From the NCBI RefSeq assembly GCF_943590815.1, contig NZ_CALSBS010000017.1, positions 42,860-106,859 on the forward strand: DNA of 64,000 nucleotides, written 5' to 3'. The notes under the pieces are model-generated. The model did no database searches and was not told the origin of the DNA. It saw only the letters and a list, made by a program, of their open reading frames with translations. The stretch comes from Pseudocitrobacter vendiensis. Lineage in GTDB: Bacteria > Pseudomonadota > Gammaproteobacteria > Enterobacterales > Enterobacteriaceae. A program made the position numbers and the translations under genes. Shown one piece after another: positions 45,874 to 53,584 of this stretch. Within the stretch, counting starts at the first letter, position 1; every line of letters starts with the position of its first letter.

Positions 45874-46977
45874 ATGCGACATCGTGACGGCGCGCTGTTT
45901 TTCTTTTTCCTGCTGATTGCGGGTTTTTATAGCCACGCTTCGCATGCGGAAACCTGCATGGCGAGCGTCGGGCAGATGACGCTGAATACGCATAATTTGA
46001 CCTACTTACCCACGCTGCCCGTGAACACGCAAATGGCCAATCAGATGGCGGATAACGGCAACGGGATTCACTTTTCCTGTGATTTGCAAACACCACTGGC
46101 GAACTGGAAACGCATTGTTTACCAACAAAAGGACACCACCGGTTCCGGGACAGTGATCAATGGGCATCATGTGTTTGCCTCAAAACTGGATGGCGTGAGC
46201 TACTCGGCAGGATTTCAGTGCAATGGTGGGCCGATTCGCTATATCGGCGACAGCACGGCTCCGGCGGGCGGTGAGTCGGTGACGGTATGTGACAGTGATG
46301 AACTGCCGGACCTTCTTAGTGAGCGCGAGCCCATCGTCAAAATGTATATCACTTTCTATAAAACCGGTGAGGTGACGATGAGCGGCGGCAACCACACCAA
46401 CGTGGAATCTCAGCCGCATTTAGGTGAACTCTATATTGAGGATCGTACCGACAGCGCGACCAGTGTGAAAAGCAATCCGGTGTCGATTGACCTGGCGGCG
46501 CTTAATGTTGATATTGGCGCCAGCGGCAGTTGTCAGGTCAGCGCCTCCAGCATTCAGGTAAACCTGGGATCTGTGAATCGCGCCGAATTTAAGGGCAAAG
46601 GGCTGACGGCAGGCTCCGCCCGTTCCTTTGATATTCCGGTTTATTGTTCGGCGCCAAGCGATGTCAGAGTGGGCTTCTTCGGCGTTCTTGCCGCCAGCGA
46701 TTCCCCGGATACGCTGGCACTGACGAAAAGCGGCGATGCGGCAACGGGCGTGGGCGTTAAGCTGACTTATGGCAACAATGATGCCTCTGCACCTTCAGCA
46801 GGCACGTCGGTAAAAATTAATGAAGCGTCTAACCTGCCTATTCTGAAGCATGTGACGGCGGCAAATGCGGGTAACGCGGAGAACGTGAATTTTTCGGCGC
46901 AGTATGTTCAGACGGAAGGCAGCGTAACGGCAGGGGAAGCGAACAGTATTGTGACGTTTGCGCTGGTGTATAATTGA
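45874..46977 (+). CDS. two-domain fimbrial tip adhesin
   Basis: 367 aa with signal peptide (FFFFLLIAGFYSHASHA). An N-terminal receptor-binding domain of about 190 residues has two Cys pairs; the C-terminal pilin domain starts about SGSCQVSASSIQVNLG and ends VTFALVYN. This is the FimH-like two-domain layout, though no sequence match to FimH is evident. ATG at 45874 follows AGAGAG. Last gene of the operon; ligand unknown. Confidence 0.85.
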   Translation: MRHRDGALFFFFLLIAGFYSHASHAETCMASVGQMTLNTHNLTYLPTLPVNTQMANQMADNGNGIHFSCDLQTPLANWKRIVYQQKDTTGSGTVINGHHVFASKLDGVSYSAGFQCNGGPIRYIGDSTAPAGGESVTVCDSDELPDLLSEREPIVKMYITFYKTGEVTMSGGNHTNVESQPHLGELYIEDRTDSATSVKSNPVSIDLAALNVDIGASGSCQVSASSIQVNLGSVNRAEFKGKGLTAGSARSFDIPVYCSAPSDVRVGFFGVLAASDSPDTLALTKSGDAATGVGVKLTYGNNDASAPSAGTSVKINEASNLPILKHVTAANAGNAENVNFSAQYVQTEGSVTAGEANSIVTFALVYN

Positions 46978-47025
46978 GTTGTTAGCCAGCAAAATACCGC
47001 AAGTCCAACACATTGTAGATAACCT

Positions 47026-47055
47026 GTAGGCCGGATAAGCGCAGCGCATCCGGCA
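47026..47055. repeat. REP element after adhesin gene
   Basis: GTAGGCCGGATAAGCGCAGC...GCATCCGGCA, a standard REP palindrome between the adhesin gene and a terminator. Confidence 0.8.
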
Positions 47056-47069
47056 TAAGCACCAAAGCA

Positions 47070-47093
47070 AAAAGGCCGCTAAGCGGCCTTTTT
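47070..47093. terminator. bidirectional terminator
   Basis: AAAAGGCCGC-TAA-GCGGCCTTTT, symmetrical, between the fimbrial operon (+) and the small periplasmic gene (-). Confidence 0.85.
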
Positions 47094-47107
47094 ATCACTC
47101 TGAGAAA

Positions 47108-47398
47108 TTACTCAGTCACTTTATTTTTCAGCGACTCAGCACCTTCTTTGGTTTTATTCCAGGCTTTCTGCGAGCCTTCGCTCACTTTGCTCCCGGTGCT
47201 GTCTGCTTTACCTTCAGCAGCATGTTTGGATTTCAGCTTCAGCTCTTCGCCTTCATGCTGCGCCTGATGCAGCTTTTCTTTAGCGGTATTCGCATTCTCA
47301 TGCGCCGCGGCAACGGTATCGTCCGTTGCGTGGGTGGTGGCAGCAAAAACAGGAGAAGCCAGCAGCAGGGCAGATAATGCGATCATTGTTTTTTTCAT
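47108..47398 (-). CDS. small periplasmic helical protein, unknown function
   Basis: 96 aa. Signal peptide MKKTMIALSALLLASPVFA; mature part has no Cys and is rich in Ala, Lys, Glu and Gly with repeats such as NTAKEKLHQAQHEGEELKLK and KAWNKTKEGAESLKNKVTE, resembling LEA/stress-type amphipathic helices. ATG at 47398 follows GAGG; a longer frame upstream lacks a start context. No name recognised. Confidence 0.75.
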   Translation of the reverse strand: MKKTMIALSALLLASPVFAATTHATDDTVAAAHENANTAKEKLHQAQHEGEELKLKSKHAAEGKADSTGSKVSEGSQKAWNKTKEGAESLKNKVTE

Positions 47399-47740
47399 AA
47401 TATCCTCATCTATCGTTATGGCTGTATGCGATATATTCAGCATGGCAGAGCGAAGCGGCAGATGCATTAGGAAAAAACTGTATTTGGATCAGGATGTTCT
47501 GCATTGAGTGATTTTGGTAGTGAAAGATCGCTACTAAATCATTGTACAGACACCTTTCATCTGGCTGCGTTAATACATGAAAATACGTGTGATCGCGGCA
47601 TTTTTTTACGCACCGCCTCAGATTCAGGATTTGCTGAATTATGTATTCAACAAATCAATAAAATAATCTCTCTTGCAGACTCCCGGTTGAATTGGTAGGG
47701 AGGCCTGGCGCAATAAAATTCCTGGCCCCTGCGTCAGACG
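47399..47740. other. spacer with no confident gene
   Basis: 342 bp. A TTG-initiated frame at 47504-47698 (64 codons) is open, but has no ribosome-binding site and no recognisable motif. Otherwise promoter space for the periplasmic protein. Confidence 0.5.
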
Positions 47741-48003
47741 CTATTCTTCAGGGCTGATCATTTCCCTGGGCAGGCGTGTATCGTGACAGTTTTGATAGCG
47801 TGCAGGTCAGATCACCGAAGGATGTAGGTTAAGCGCATTAGCAATGAGCCACTCCCCCTTAGGCCATGGTCGATTCTGTGTATTAGCTAGCGTAGAGGAG
47901 GCCAGCCCGGCTTCGCGGGATACGCGCGCAAGATTGGTACTGCGCTTGCGCAGTGCTGCGATGATGTCGGCGGGGTGCCAGTTTTTTTGGGGCCTTTATT
48001 CAT
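47741..48003 (-). pseudogene. nlp/ner-family regulator, frameshifted
   Basis: Starts MNKGPKK at 48003, then after a run of seven A a one-base deletion moves the frame to WHPADIIAALRKRSTNLARVSREAGLASSTLAN, the hallmark of Nlp (SfsB)/Mu Ner DNA-binding proteins. The frame continues WPKGEWLIANALNLHPSVI, where an expected Trp codon has become TGA, and the tail PARYQ...REMISPEE then ends at TAG 47741. Two inactivating lesions make it a pseudogene. Confidence 0.75.
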
Positions 48004-48026
48004 CCTTGATACTTTGAAAACATGAA

Positions 48027-48081
48027 TTATCCCGTTTTGGGATAAAAGAGTGAATCGCTGATATTCGATTTTGGGATAAAA
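48027..48081. promoter_or_regulatory. repeated operator-like sites before XRE gene
   Basis: TTATCCC-GTTTT-GGGATAA inverted repeat at 48027-48045 and a second TTTTGGGATAAAA at 48069-48081 nested in CGATTTT...AAAATCG. Two copies of TTTTGGGATAAAA about 34 bp apart directly upstream of an XRE regulator indicate autoregulatory binding sites. Confidence 0.6.
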
Positions 48082-48095
48082 ATCGAGAAAGAAAA

Positions 48096-48335
48096 ATGTC
48101 ATCCATTTATTCTCAAGAATATCAGTTTGTTATAAGCGCGTTGCGGAATGCGCGCCTTGAGCAAGGATTAACACAGACGACCCTCGCAAAAGCTTTAGGC
48201 AAGCCTCAGTCGTTTATTGCGAAGGTTGAAAATGGAGAGCGCAGGCTGGATGTGGTCGAGTTTATTCATTTGGCAAAATTGCTTTCGATTGATCCGGCTA
48301 GTGTGATCAAAAAAATTATGGATCTGAGTGATTAA
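48096..48335 (+). CDS. XRE-family transcriptional regulator
   Basis: 79 aa made almost wholly of a Cro/C1 HTH: NARLEQGLTQTTLAKALGKPQSFIAKVENGERRLDVVEFIHLAKLL. No partner toxin gene is recognised next to it; the following gene is a DUF1294 membrane protein 6 bp downstream. Likely autoregulated through the repeats upstream. Confidence 0.85.
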   Translation: MSSIYSQEYQFVISALRNARLEQGLTQTTLAKALGKPQSFIAKVENGERRLDVVEFIHLAKLLSIDPASVIKKIMDLSD

Positions 48336-48341
48336 TTCGTG

Positions 48342-48683
48342 ATGATCAATAAAATTTGTTATGGCTTACTGGCCGCATCATTGATCGCCAGCTTCTGGTT
48401 TTTACATCCCGTTTGGGCGTGGTTTTTGCTGGTCAATGTTTTGACCTTTTTCATCTATGGTGCGGATAAATTTGCCGCACGGAGAAGCTGGCAGCGCGTA
48501 CCGGAAAAGACATTGCTGGCATTTGGCCTTGTGGGTGGATGGCCCGGCGGGTTAGCCGCTCAGCAATTGTTCAGGCATAAAACGCAGAAACAGCCGTTTA
48601 AACGGTGGTTTGTGGGGAGCGTGGTGGTGAATGTCGCGGTGCTGGTGGGTGTGGTTTATGGGATGGGGTATTGGTGGGGGTAG
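48342..48683 (+). CDS. DUF1294 membrane protein
   Basis: 113 aa with three TM segments and the DUF1294 core YGADKFAARRSWQRVPEKTLLAFGLVGGWPGGLAAQQLFRHKTQKQPF. Function unknown. Start is ATG 48342 or the adjacent GTG 48339. Lies 6 bp after the XRE gene and is probably co-transcribed with it. Confidence 0.85.
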   Translation: MINKICYGLLAASLIASFWFLHPVWAWFLLVNVLTFFIYGADKFAARRSWQRVPEKTLLAFGLVGGWPGGLAAQQLFRHKTQKQPFKRWFVGSVVVNVAVLVGVVYGMGYWWG

Positions 48684-48851
48684 GGCGCGGTGGTGCCAGA
48701 AGCGGAAGTGTTCTAAACCACCAATAGTGGACATGCGGTTAAGTGAATAAATTTTCTCAGGGCATTACTGTTCCTGCACAAAATATCTGGTCTGAATATA
48801 AACAACTCGATATTCTGAAACGCTTTGTGTTTTTTGTGAACAGGAAAAAGT

Positions 48852-49652
48852 ATGCTGAGTACGTTACCCGATTTACACAGACGTTTTGCAGAGCAACTCA
48901 AGCTTAAATTTCAGTCGGATTCGCGGATTAATTCCCTTCTCGCTGGTGGCTCGATTGTTCATGGCGGATTTGATAAATACTCCGATCTCGATTTCATCGT
49001 TGTCGTCGACCCTCTCCACTATGACGAAATCATGACGCAGCGTAGGGAGCTTGCCGGAACATTAGGCCATCTTCTGCATGCTTTCACCGGGGAACATGTC
49101 GGTGAGCCTCGCCTGCTAATATGCCTGTATGGCCCTGAACTCCTTCACGTCGATCTGAAATTTGTCACCCTGGACATGCTTACTCAACGCGTTGAGGAGC
49201 CAGCGGTGTTATTTACCCGTGATAGCACTGCTCTGGAACGACAACTGGCAAAATTTAGCGCTCACTGGCCCAACATGACGCCGGAGTGGTTTGAGTCCCG
49301 AGCCTGGATCTGGCTTCATTACGCAGTGGTTAAACTGGGAAGGGGCGAACTCTTTGAGGCGATTGGTATGCTGGCATTCTTCCGGGAGCAGGTGCTGGGA
49401 CCAATGCTGTACCGTCGCGCAAATCTGCCGCAACGTGGGGTTCGCCGCATTGAATTCTACGGCATTGATCCTGATGGTCTGCTGACTTCCACGTTGGCAA
49501 CGCACGATTGTGACTCCGTCAGTATTGCCATCAGTAGGGCTGTTGACGCTTATATCAATCTGCGGGCTGATGCTTTGCCTGAAAATATCGCAGATGATGC
49601 GGCTCGTTTGGCGGTTCTTGCCATGTTGAAAGCGTATTCTGGCAGGGGTTAA
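48852..49652 (+). CDS. nucleotidyltransferase-fold protein
   Basis: 266 aa. N-terminal NTase motif LLAGGSIVHGGFDKYSDLDFIVVV gives GGS (32-34) and the acidic pair DLD (45-47), as in aminoglycoside nucleotidyltransferases and MNT-type enzymes. C-terminal half is helical. AGGAAAAAG precedes the ATG. Substrate unknown; not close enough to a resistance enzyme to call one. Monocistronic in an accessory block. Confidence 0.75.
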   Translation: MLSTLPDLHRRFAEQLKLKFQSDSRINSLLAGGSIVHGGFDKYSDLDFIVVVDPLHYDEIMTQRRELAGTLGHLLHAFTGEHVGEPRLLICLYGPELLHVDLKFVTLDMLTQRVEEPAVLFTRDSTALERQLAKFSAHWPNMTPEWFESRAWIWLHYAVVKLGRGELFEAIGMLAFFREQVLGPMLYRRANLPQRGVRRIEFYGIDPDGLLTSTLATHDCDSVSIAISRAVDAYINLRADALPENIADDAARLAVLAMLKAYSGRG

Positions 49653-49980
49653 ATTGATACTCCGGTCGTTTACACGGTCGGAGTAAAAGCATCATGGAAG
49701 AGGCCGCCAATACTCAAATCAAGGAATGGACAACTCGGTTTGGTAACTGTAACCGTGTTAAAGTTAGGTTCGGATGTCAGGATAAGGGGAAAATTCAAAT
49801 TTCTGCTGAGTGCCAGAAGCAGACATTGATAATTCTGCACTGTTCAGCGATGGCGCTATAGCGACAGGCACTGTCCAGTCGGCAAAAGCGACCACTTTGC
49901 CACTGTTGGGGATAAACTGATTGAAGCCCTCGCGCAAAATCACTTATTCTTTTGCGTTAATATAATGTAGGAGATGAGTC
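49653..49980. other. spacer with a 55-codon orphan ORF
   Basis: 328 bp. Hairpin ACTCCG/CGGAGT (49659-49684) after the nucleotidyltransferase gene. An ORF at 49694-49861 (MEEAANTQIKEWTTRFG..., 55 aa, five Cys) has no ribosome-binding site, and short open stretches continue in other frames after it. It may be remains of a lost gene. Confidence 0.4.
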
Positions 49981-50637
49981 ATGGCAGGCGAGAATCGTGG
50001 ACGGGGAAGGCCACGAAAGACAGAAAGTACCTATGCAGATACTCGTAATGACCTGATCCGCAGTGGACTCGAACTGCTGACGCAGAATGGTTTTCTCGCG
50101 ACGGGAGTTGATGCCATTGTTAAAAATGCCAATGTTCCCAAAGGCTCATTTTATTACTACTTCAAGAGTAAAGAGGAATATGCTCAGACCGTTCTGAATG
50201 CCTATGACAGTTTCTTCGAGCATAAACTCAAAAAACATCTACAGGAATCTGCCCACACACCAATGGTACGTCTGGACAATTTCATCAATGATGCCTGCGA
50301 GGGGATTAAAAAATACAATTTCACCCGCGGCTGCCTGGTTGGAAATATGATGCAGGAGAGTCCGGGGCTTCCACAATCCTTTATTAAATTGCTACAGAAT
50401 ATTCTTGAGAGCTGGCAGGCACTTGTTGCGGCCTGCCTGTCCGACGCGTTATCTTCAGGCGAAATAAGTTCAAATATGAATAATACACAACTGGCGGCTA
50501 TTTTCTGGAGTGGCTGGGAAGGTGCGGTAATGCGTTCCAAACTCTATTGTTCTACTCAGCCAGTGTACGACTTCTGGAGCTATTTCAAAACCTCGGTACG
50601 CTATCAGTCTTCTCAAGAAGCAACAACTGACCAGTAA
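49981..50637 (+). CDS. TetR-family repressor, AcuR-like
   Basis: 218 aa. N-terminal GRGRPRK arm and HTH GFLATGVDAIVKNANVPKGSFYYYFKSKEEYA (about 37-68) closely follow the AcuR group, which represses acuI in response to acrylate. The C-terminal ligand domain has GCLVGNMMQE. AGGAGATG precedes the start. Convergent with the acuI-like gene. Confidence 0.85.
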   Translation: MAGENRGRGRPRKTESTYADTRNDLIRSGLELLTQNGFLATGVDAIVKNANVPKGSFYYYFKSKEEYAQTVLNAYDSFFEHKLKKHLQESAHTPMVRLDNFINDACEGIKKYNFTRGCLVGNMMQESPGLPQSFIKLLQNILESWQALVAACLSDALSSGEISSNMNNTQLAAIFWSGWEGAVMRSKLYCSTQPVYDFWSYFKTSVRYQSSQEATTDQ

Positions 50638-50639
50638 AA

Positions 50640-50653
50640 GGGGCCGCAGCCCC
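50640..50653. terminator. hairpin between acuR-like and acuI-like genes
   Basis: GGGGC-CGCA-GCCCC in the 57-bp convergent spacer; short stem, weak tails. Confidence 0.45.
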
Positions 50654-50694
50654 TAAAACTTATTACACCAAGACTGAGCTCGGCATCCATCTAA

Positions 50695-51678
50695 TTAGCT
50701 ACATTGAATGACTGCCCGGCCGCGAATTCCGCCACTCAGTAGTTTTTCGGCCACATTGATGGCTTCACTCAGCGGGTATACTGTCGTGAGGCTATCCAGC
50801 CTGGATTCTGGCAAATACTGTACCGCCTGCTGCCAGATTGCTGCTCTTTTCTCTTTCGCGAACATGACACTGTCAATTCCTTTAAGCGTGATACCACGCA
50901 GAATAAACGGAGCCACATTGCCCATCAGATCCATACCCTGTGCCATGCCGCAGGCCGCCACGATACTGCCATACCGCACCCCGGCGCAGGCATTGCAAAG
51001 CGTGTGGCTGCCAACTGTATCAATGGCGGCAGCCCAGCGTTCTTTTTGTAACGGTTTTCCAGGGGATGAAAGCTCGGAACGATTAATAATCTCCTCTACA
51101 CCGACCGCCTTATAGAGCCAGGCGGCTTCTTCCGGACGACCAGTAGATGCGGTCACGCGGTAACCCATCGACGCAAGGATCATGGCCGCAATACTCCCGA
51201 CACCTCCGCTGGCACCAGTAACAAGTACCGGGCCATCTTCAGGCTTAATACCATGAGTCAATAATGCGTCGACACATAGCATCGCGGTAAAACCAGCTGT
51301 TCCGATTGCCATTACATGTTTGCTGTTTGCGCCAGCCGGGAGCGGCGTCAGCCAGTCTCCTTTTACCCGCGCTTTTTCGGAAAGCCCACCCCAGTGTTTT
51401 TCTCCTACACCCCATCCGGTCAGGAGGACCTTATCTCCGATCTGATACTCAGGATGTGAGCTGGCGGACACCGTACCGGCAAAATCAATGCCCGGGACCA
51501 TTGGAAAGTGCCGGACGATAGGCCCGCGGCCTGTAATGGCCAGTGCGTCTTTGTAGTTGATGGATGAATAGTCGACACAGACCTCCACATCCCCCTGCGG
51601 CAGCTCACTTTCAGCGATTTCTGCAATTTGTGTACTGTAGCGATCATCTGTTTTGTTGATTAATAAAGATTTAAACAC
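50695..51678 (-). CDS. AcuI/YhdH-family acrylyl-CoA reductase
   Basis: 327-aa zinc-free medium-chain oxidoreductase. AcuI hallmarks SSINYKDALAITGRGPIVRHFPMVPGIDFAGTV and GWGVGEKHWGGLSEKARVKGDWL; NADPH-binding motif VTGASGGVGSIA near residues 152-163. Reduces acrylyl-CoA (acrylate detoxification). E. coli has yhdH (acuI) elsewhere, so this may be an extra copy paired with its own regulator. Confidence 0.88.
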   Translation of the reverse strand: MFKSLLINKTDDRYSTQIAEIAESELPQGDVEVCVDYSSINYKDALAITGRGPIVRHFPMVPGIDFAGTVSASSHPEYQIGDKVLLTGWGVGEKHWGGLSEKARVKGDWLTPLPAGANSKHVMAIGTAGFTAMLCVDALLTHGIKPEDGPVLVTGASGGVGSIAAMILASMGYRVTASTGRPEEAAWLYKAVGVEEIINRSELSSPGKPLQKERWAAAIDTVGSHTLCNACAGVRYGSIVAACGMAQGMDLMGNVAPFILRGITLKGIDSVMFAKEKRAAIWQQAVQYLPESRLDSLTTVYPLSEAINVAEKLLSGGIRGRAVIQCS

Positions 51679-51735
51679 TATTACCTCATCTTTCTGGTCG
51701 TATGTCGTTTAGCTACAAAGTCGTCAACAAATAAT

Positions 51736-51753
51736 ATTGACCGATCGTCTAAT
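51736..51753. promoter_or_regulatory. putative AcuR-like operator
   Basis: Imperfect palindrome ATTGACCGA / TCGTCTAAT about 58 bp upstream of the acuI-like start; the half-sites match in 7 of 9 bases or better. Typical length and symmetry for a TetR operator. Confidence 0.5.
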
Positions 51754-52118
51754 AATCAACGCTACTATCCCCGTATTTTGTCATTACACAAGAATTATCA
51801 TTCTTTTCATCAAGTTAAATCTGTCTTTTTTGATCAGTATCAAGCCAGATTCGGTATTCAATTATGCAGGCGGCAAAGTGAGTGGTCCTGCAAGATCCAC
51901 AGTCGATGCTTTAGGGGGGAGATGATGGTGAGATAAAACGAGCTGGCTTAAATGAGTTGGTCTGCTTTTCGCTCAAAGCAGCCCTATTATCTTCCCAACA
52001 GTTCGCCCCCAATTAACAACAGACTTCGCAAACATATGCTACCTTGTAGCCGAACCGTTCTCCCCAATCTTCAGCCAAAAGAATAATCGTACCAACAACC
52101 CTCACGGAGAGCCCGCAC
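51754..52118. other. spacer upstream of GNAT gene
   Basis: 365 bp. A 62-codon TTG-initiated frame (51737-51925) overlaps the operator and has no motif. No RNA gene or repeat recognised. Confidence 0.45.
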
Positions 52119-52628
52119 ATAAACGTCATCATCACCACCGCACACTCAGAGCACTTTGCCGCTCTTCGCGCTATCGAGCTGGCCGCCTTTGAGACGCTGC
52201 GCCACGCCGGGGCTATGGCCGGTCCCGCCAGCGCCAGCAGCATTGAAGAACTCAGGGATTTCAGCCGTAACGGGTTACTGCTTGCGGCCTGTACATCAGA
52301 CTCCGTTCCCGTTGGATTCATCGCGGGACAAATCGCTGGCGAATGGCTACATATCGCAGAAATGGATGTGTATCCGAATTGGCAACGCCGAGGGAACGGT
52401 AAACAACTCATGCAGGCGATTCTCCTTAACGGGAAACAACGCAGCCTGACAGGCGCCACGCTAACTACCGACAAAATGGCGGCATTTAATGCCCGGTTTT
52501 ACGCCACGTTAGGTTTTGAAATTGTAGAAGGGGAGGCGCGACCGCCGCATCTGGCGGCGATAAGTGAGGATGAGATCGCAAAGGGTTTCGATCCAGCACG
52601 CCGGGTAGCGATGAGGGTTATCTTTTAG
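52119..52628 (+). CDS. GNAT acetyltransferase with apparent ATA start
   Basis: Continuous GNAT frame. Acetyl-CoA motif IAEMDVYPNWQRRGNGKQLM and a FYATLGFEIVEG beta4-alpha4 segment are clear. Homology-like sequence (INVIITTAHSEHFAALRAIELAAFE) begins at ATA 52119, 9 bp after GGAG, and the upstream in-frame stop is TAG 52047-52049 with no ATG, GTG or TTG between. The first ATG is 52215, which would delete the first beta strand and helix. Either ATA initiates or the start codon has mutated. Full frame 169 aa. Confidence 0.7.
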   Translation: MNVIITTAHSEHFAALRAIELAAFETLRHAGAMAGPASASSIEELRDFSRNGLLLAACTSDSVPVGFIAGQIAGEWLHIAEMDVYPNWQRRGNGKQLMQAILLNGKQRSLTGATLTTDKMAAFNARFYATLGFEIVEGEARPPHLAAISEDEIAKGFDPARRVAMRVIF

Positions 52629-53114
52629 GTTGCTGATTTATAAAGATATCCATAAACAAAACCCAACAAAAAGCCCGCAAGACTTACGCCTCGCGGGCTT
52701 TCGACTTCTGCGGTCAACTCTGGAATCGCCGCTAAAGATTTTGGGCTGGCGTCCTTGTAATTGGGGGGGTTGAGTTTATTGGGGATTTTGATTTTTGCGC
52801 GAAGGGGAAGGCGCAAAAAGAGTGGTGATGATGTTGATATGGAAGGGGTTTTGTATCTGACTGATTTTTAAGTTGATTGTTGAAGGCTGGGTTTTGCGTG
52901 TTGGTTGAGGCTTTGGTGGAAGTTGTAGGCTTGTCGTTCGTTTTCTCACGTGAGCGTTTCTGTCGGATAATTCACTCTCTTGAATTTTCCCAGACTAGAG
53001 ACCATGCTCATCTAATACACGTGAAAAACAATAGCGTCATCTATCGCATAAGGAGATACGGGTAGATCGCCTTTGGTATAGCCAATGATGTCCCTTTAAC
53101 AATAAGAGAGCACC
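52629..53114. other. spacer with terminator, no confident gene
   Basis: 486 bp. Intrinsic terminator AAAGCCCGC / GCGGGCTTT at about 52671-52702 for the GNAT gene. A TTG-initiated frame at 52877-53065 (62 codons) has skewed G/T composition and no motif; I do not call it. Confidence 0.5.
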
Positions 53115-53342
53115 ATGCTTGAACTCCGTCCTAATTGCGAATGCTGTGATAAAGATCTGCCACCTGAATCAAAGGAGGCATTCATCTGTTCATTTGAATG
53201 CACATTTTGTGTTGATTGCGTGACCCAACGGCTTAATGGCCATTGCCCGAACTGCGGAGGGGAGTTGGTGCGACGTCCAATACGCCCCGAAGCGTCCCTC
53301 TTGCGACACCCCGCATCCAGTCAGCGTCACTATAAACAGTAG
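53115..53342 (+). CDS. DUF1272 zinc-ribbon protein
   Basis: 75 aa. MLELRPNCECCDKDLPPES with later FICSFECTFCVDC and GHCPNCGGELVRRPIRP is the DUF1272 signature: four CxxC-type pairs likely binding zinc in a RING-like or treble-clef fold. GAGAG precedes the ATG. Function unknown. In the following 240 bp a frame reading LLITAFVLLLAVRCVPEAD to 53481 could be a TM remnant but has no clear start. Confidence 0.85.
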   Translation: MLELRPNCECCDKDLPPESKEAFICSFECTFCVDCVTQRLNGHCPNCGGELVRRPIRPEASLLRHPASSQRHYKQ

Positions 53343-53584
53343 AGATGAAAACTATGTTCGCTTCTTGCTTATAACGGCCTTCGTGCTCCTGCTAGCCGTC
53401 CGCTGTGTGCCAGAAGCGGATATTGTAGAAATTTTGAATTTTAATTACACAGATCTGATTAATACCCCATCCGGTAAATAAGCCTGATAATACTATTTTT
53501 CACCAGGTTTCTTGAAAGCTATCAATCACTAATTCAACAATCTTTAGCCCTGATTTTTTTGCTTAGGTGTAAGCTTAAAAAATC

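Noticed and set aside
47504..47698. 64-codon TTG-initiated ORF
   Set aside because: No ribosome-binding site, no motif, and located in promoter space of the divergent periplasmic gene.
48852..49652. Aminoglycoside resistance nucleotidyltransferase
   Set aside because: Only the generic GGS/DxD nucleotidyltransferase motif is shared; nothing ties it to a known resistance class.
49694..49861. 55-codon ORF before the AcuR-like gene
   Set aside because: No ribosome-binding site; protein-like stretches shift frame after it, suggesting debris. Described with the spacer only.
51737..51925. 62-codon TTG-initiated ORF
   Set aside because: Overlaps the AcuR-type operator and the acuI promoter; no motif.
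52877..53065. 62-codon TTG-initiated ORF
   Set aside because: Strong G/T skew, no start context, no family features.
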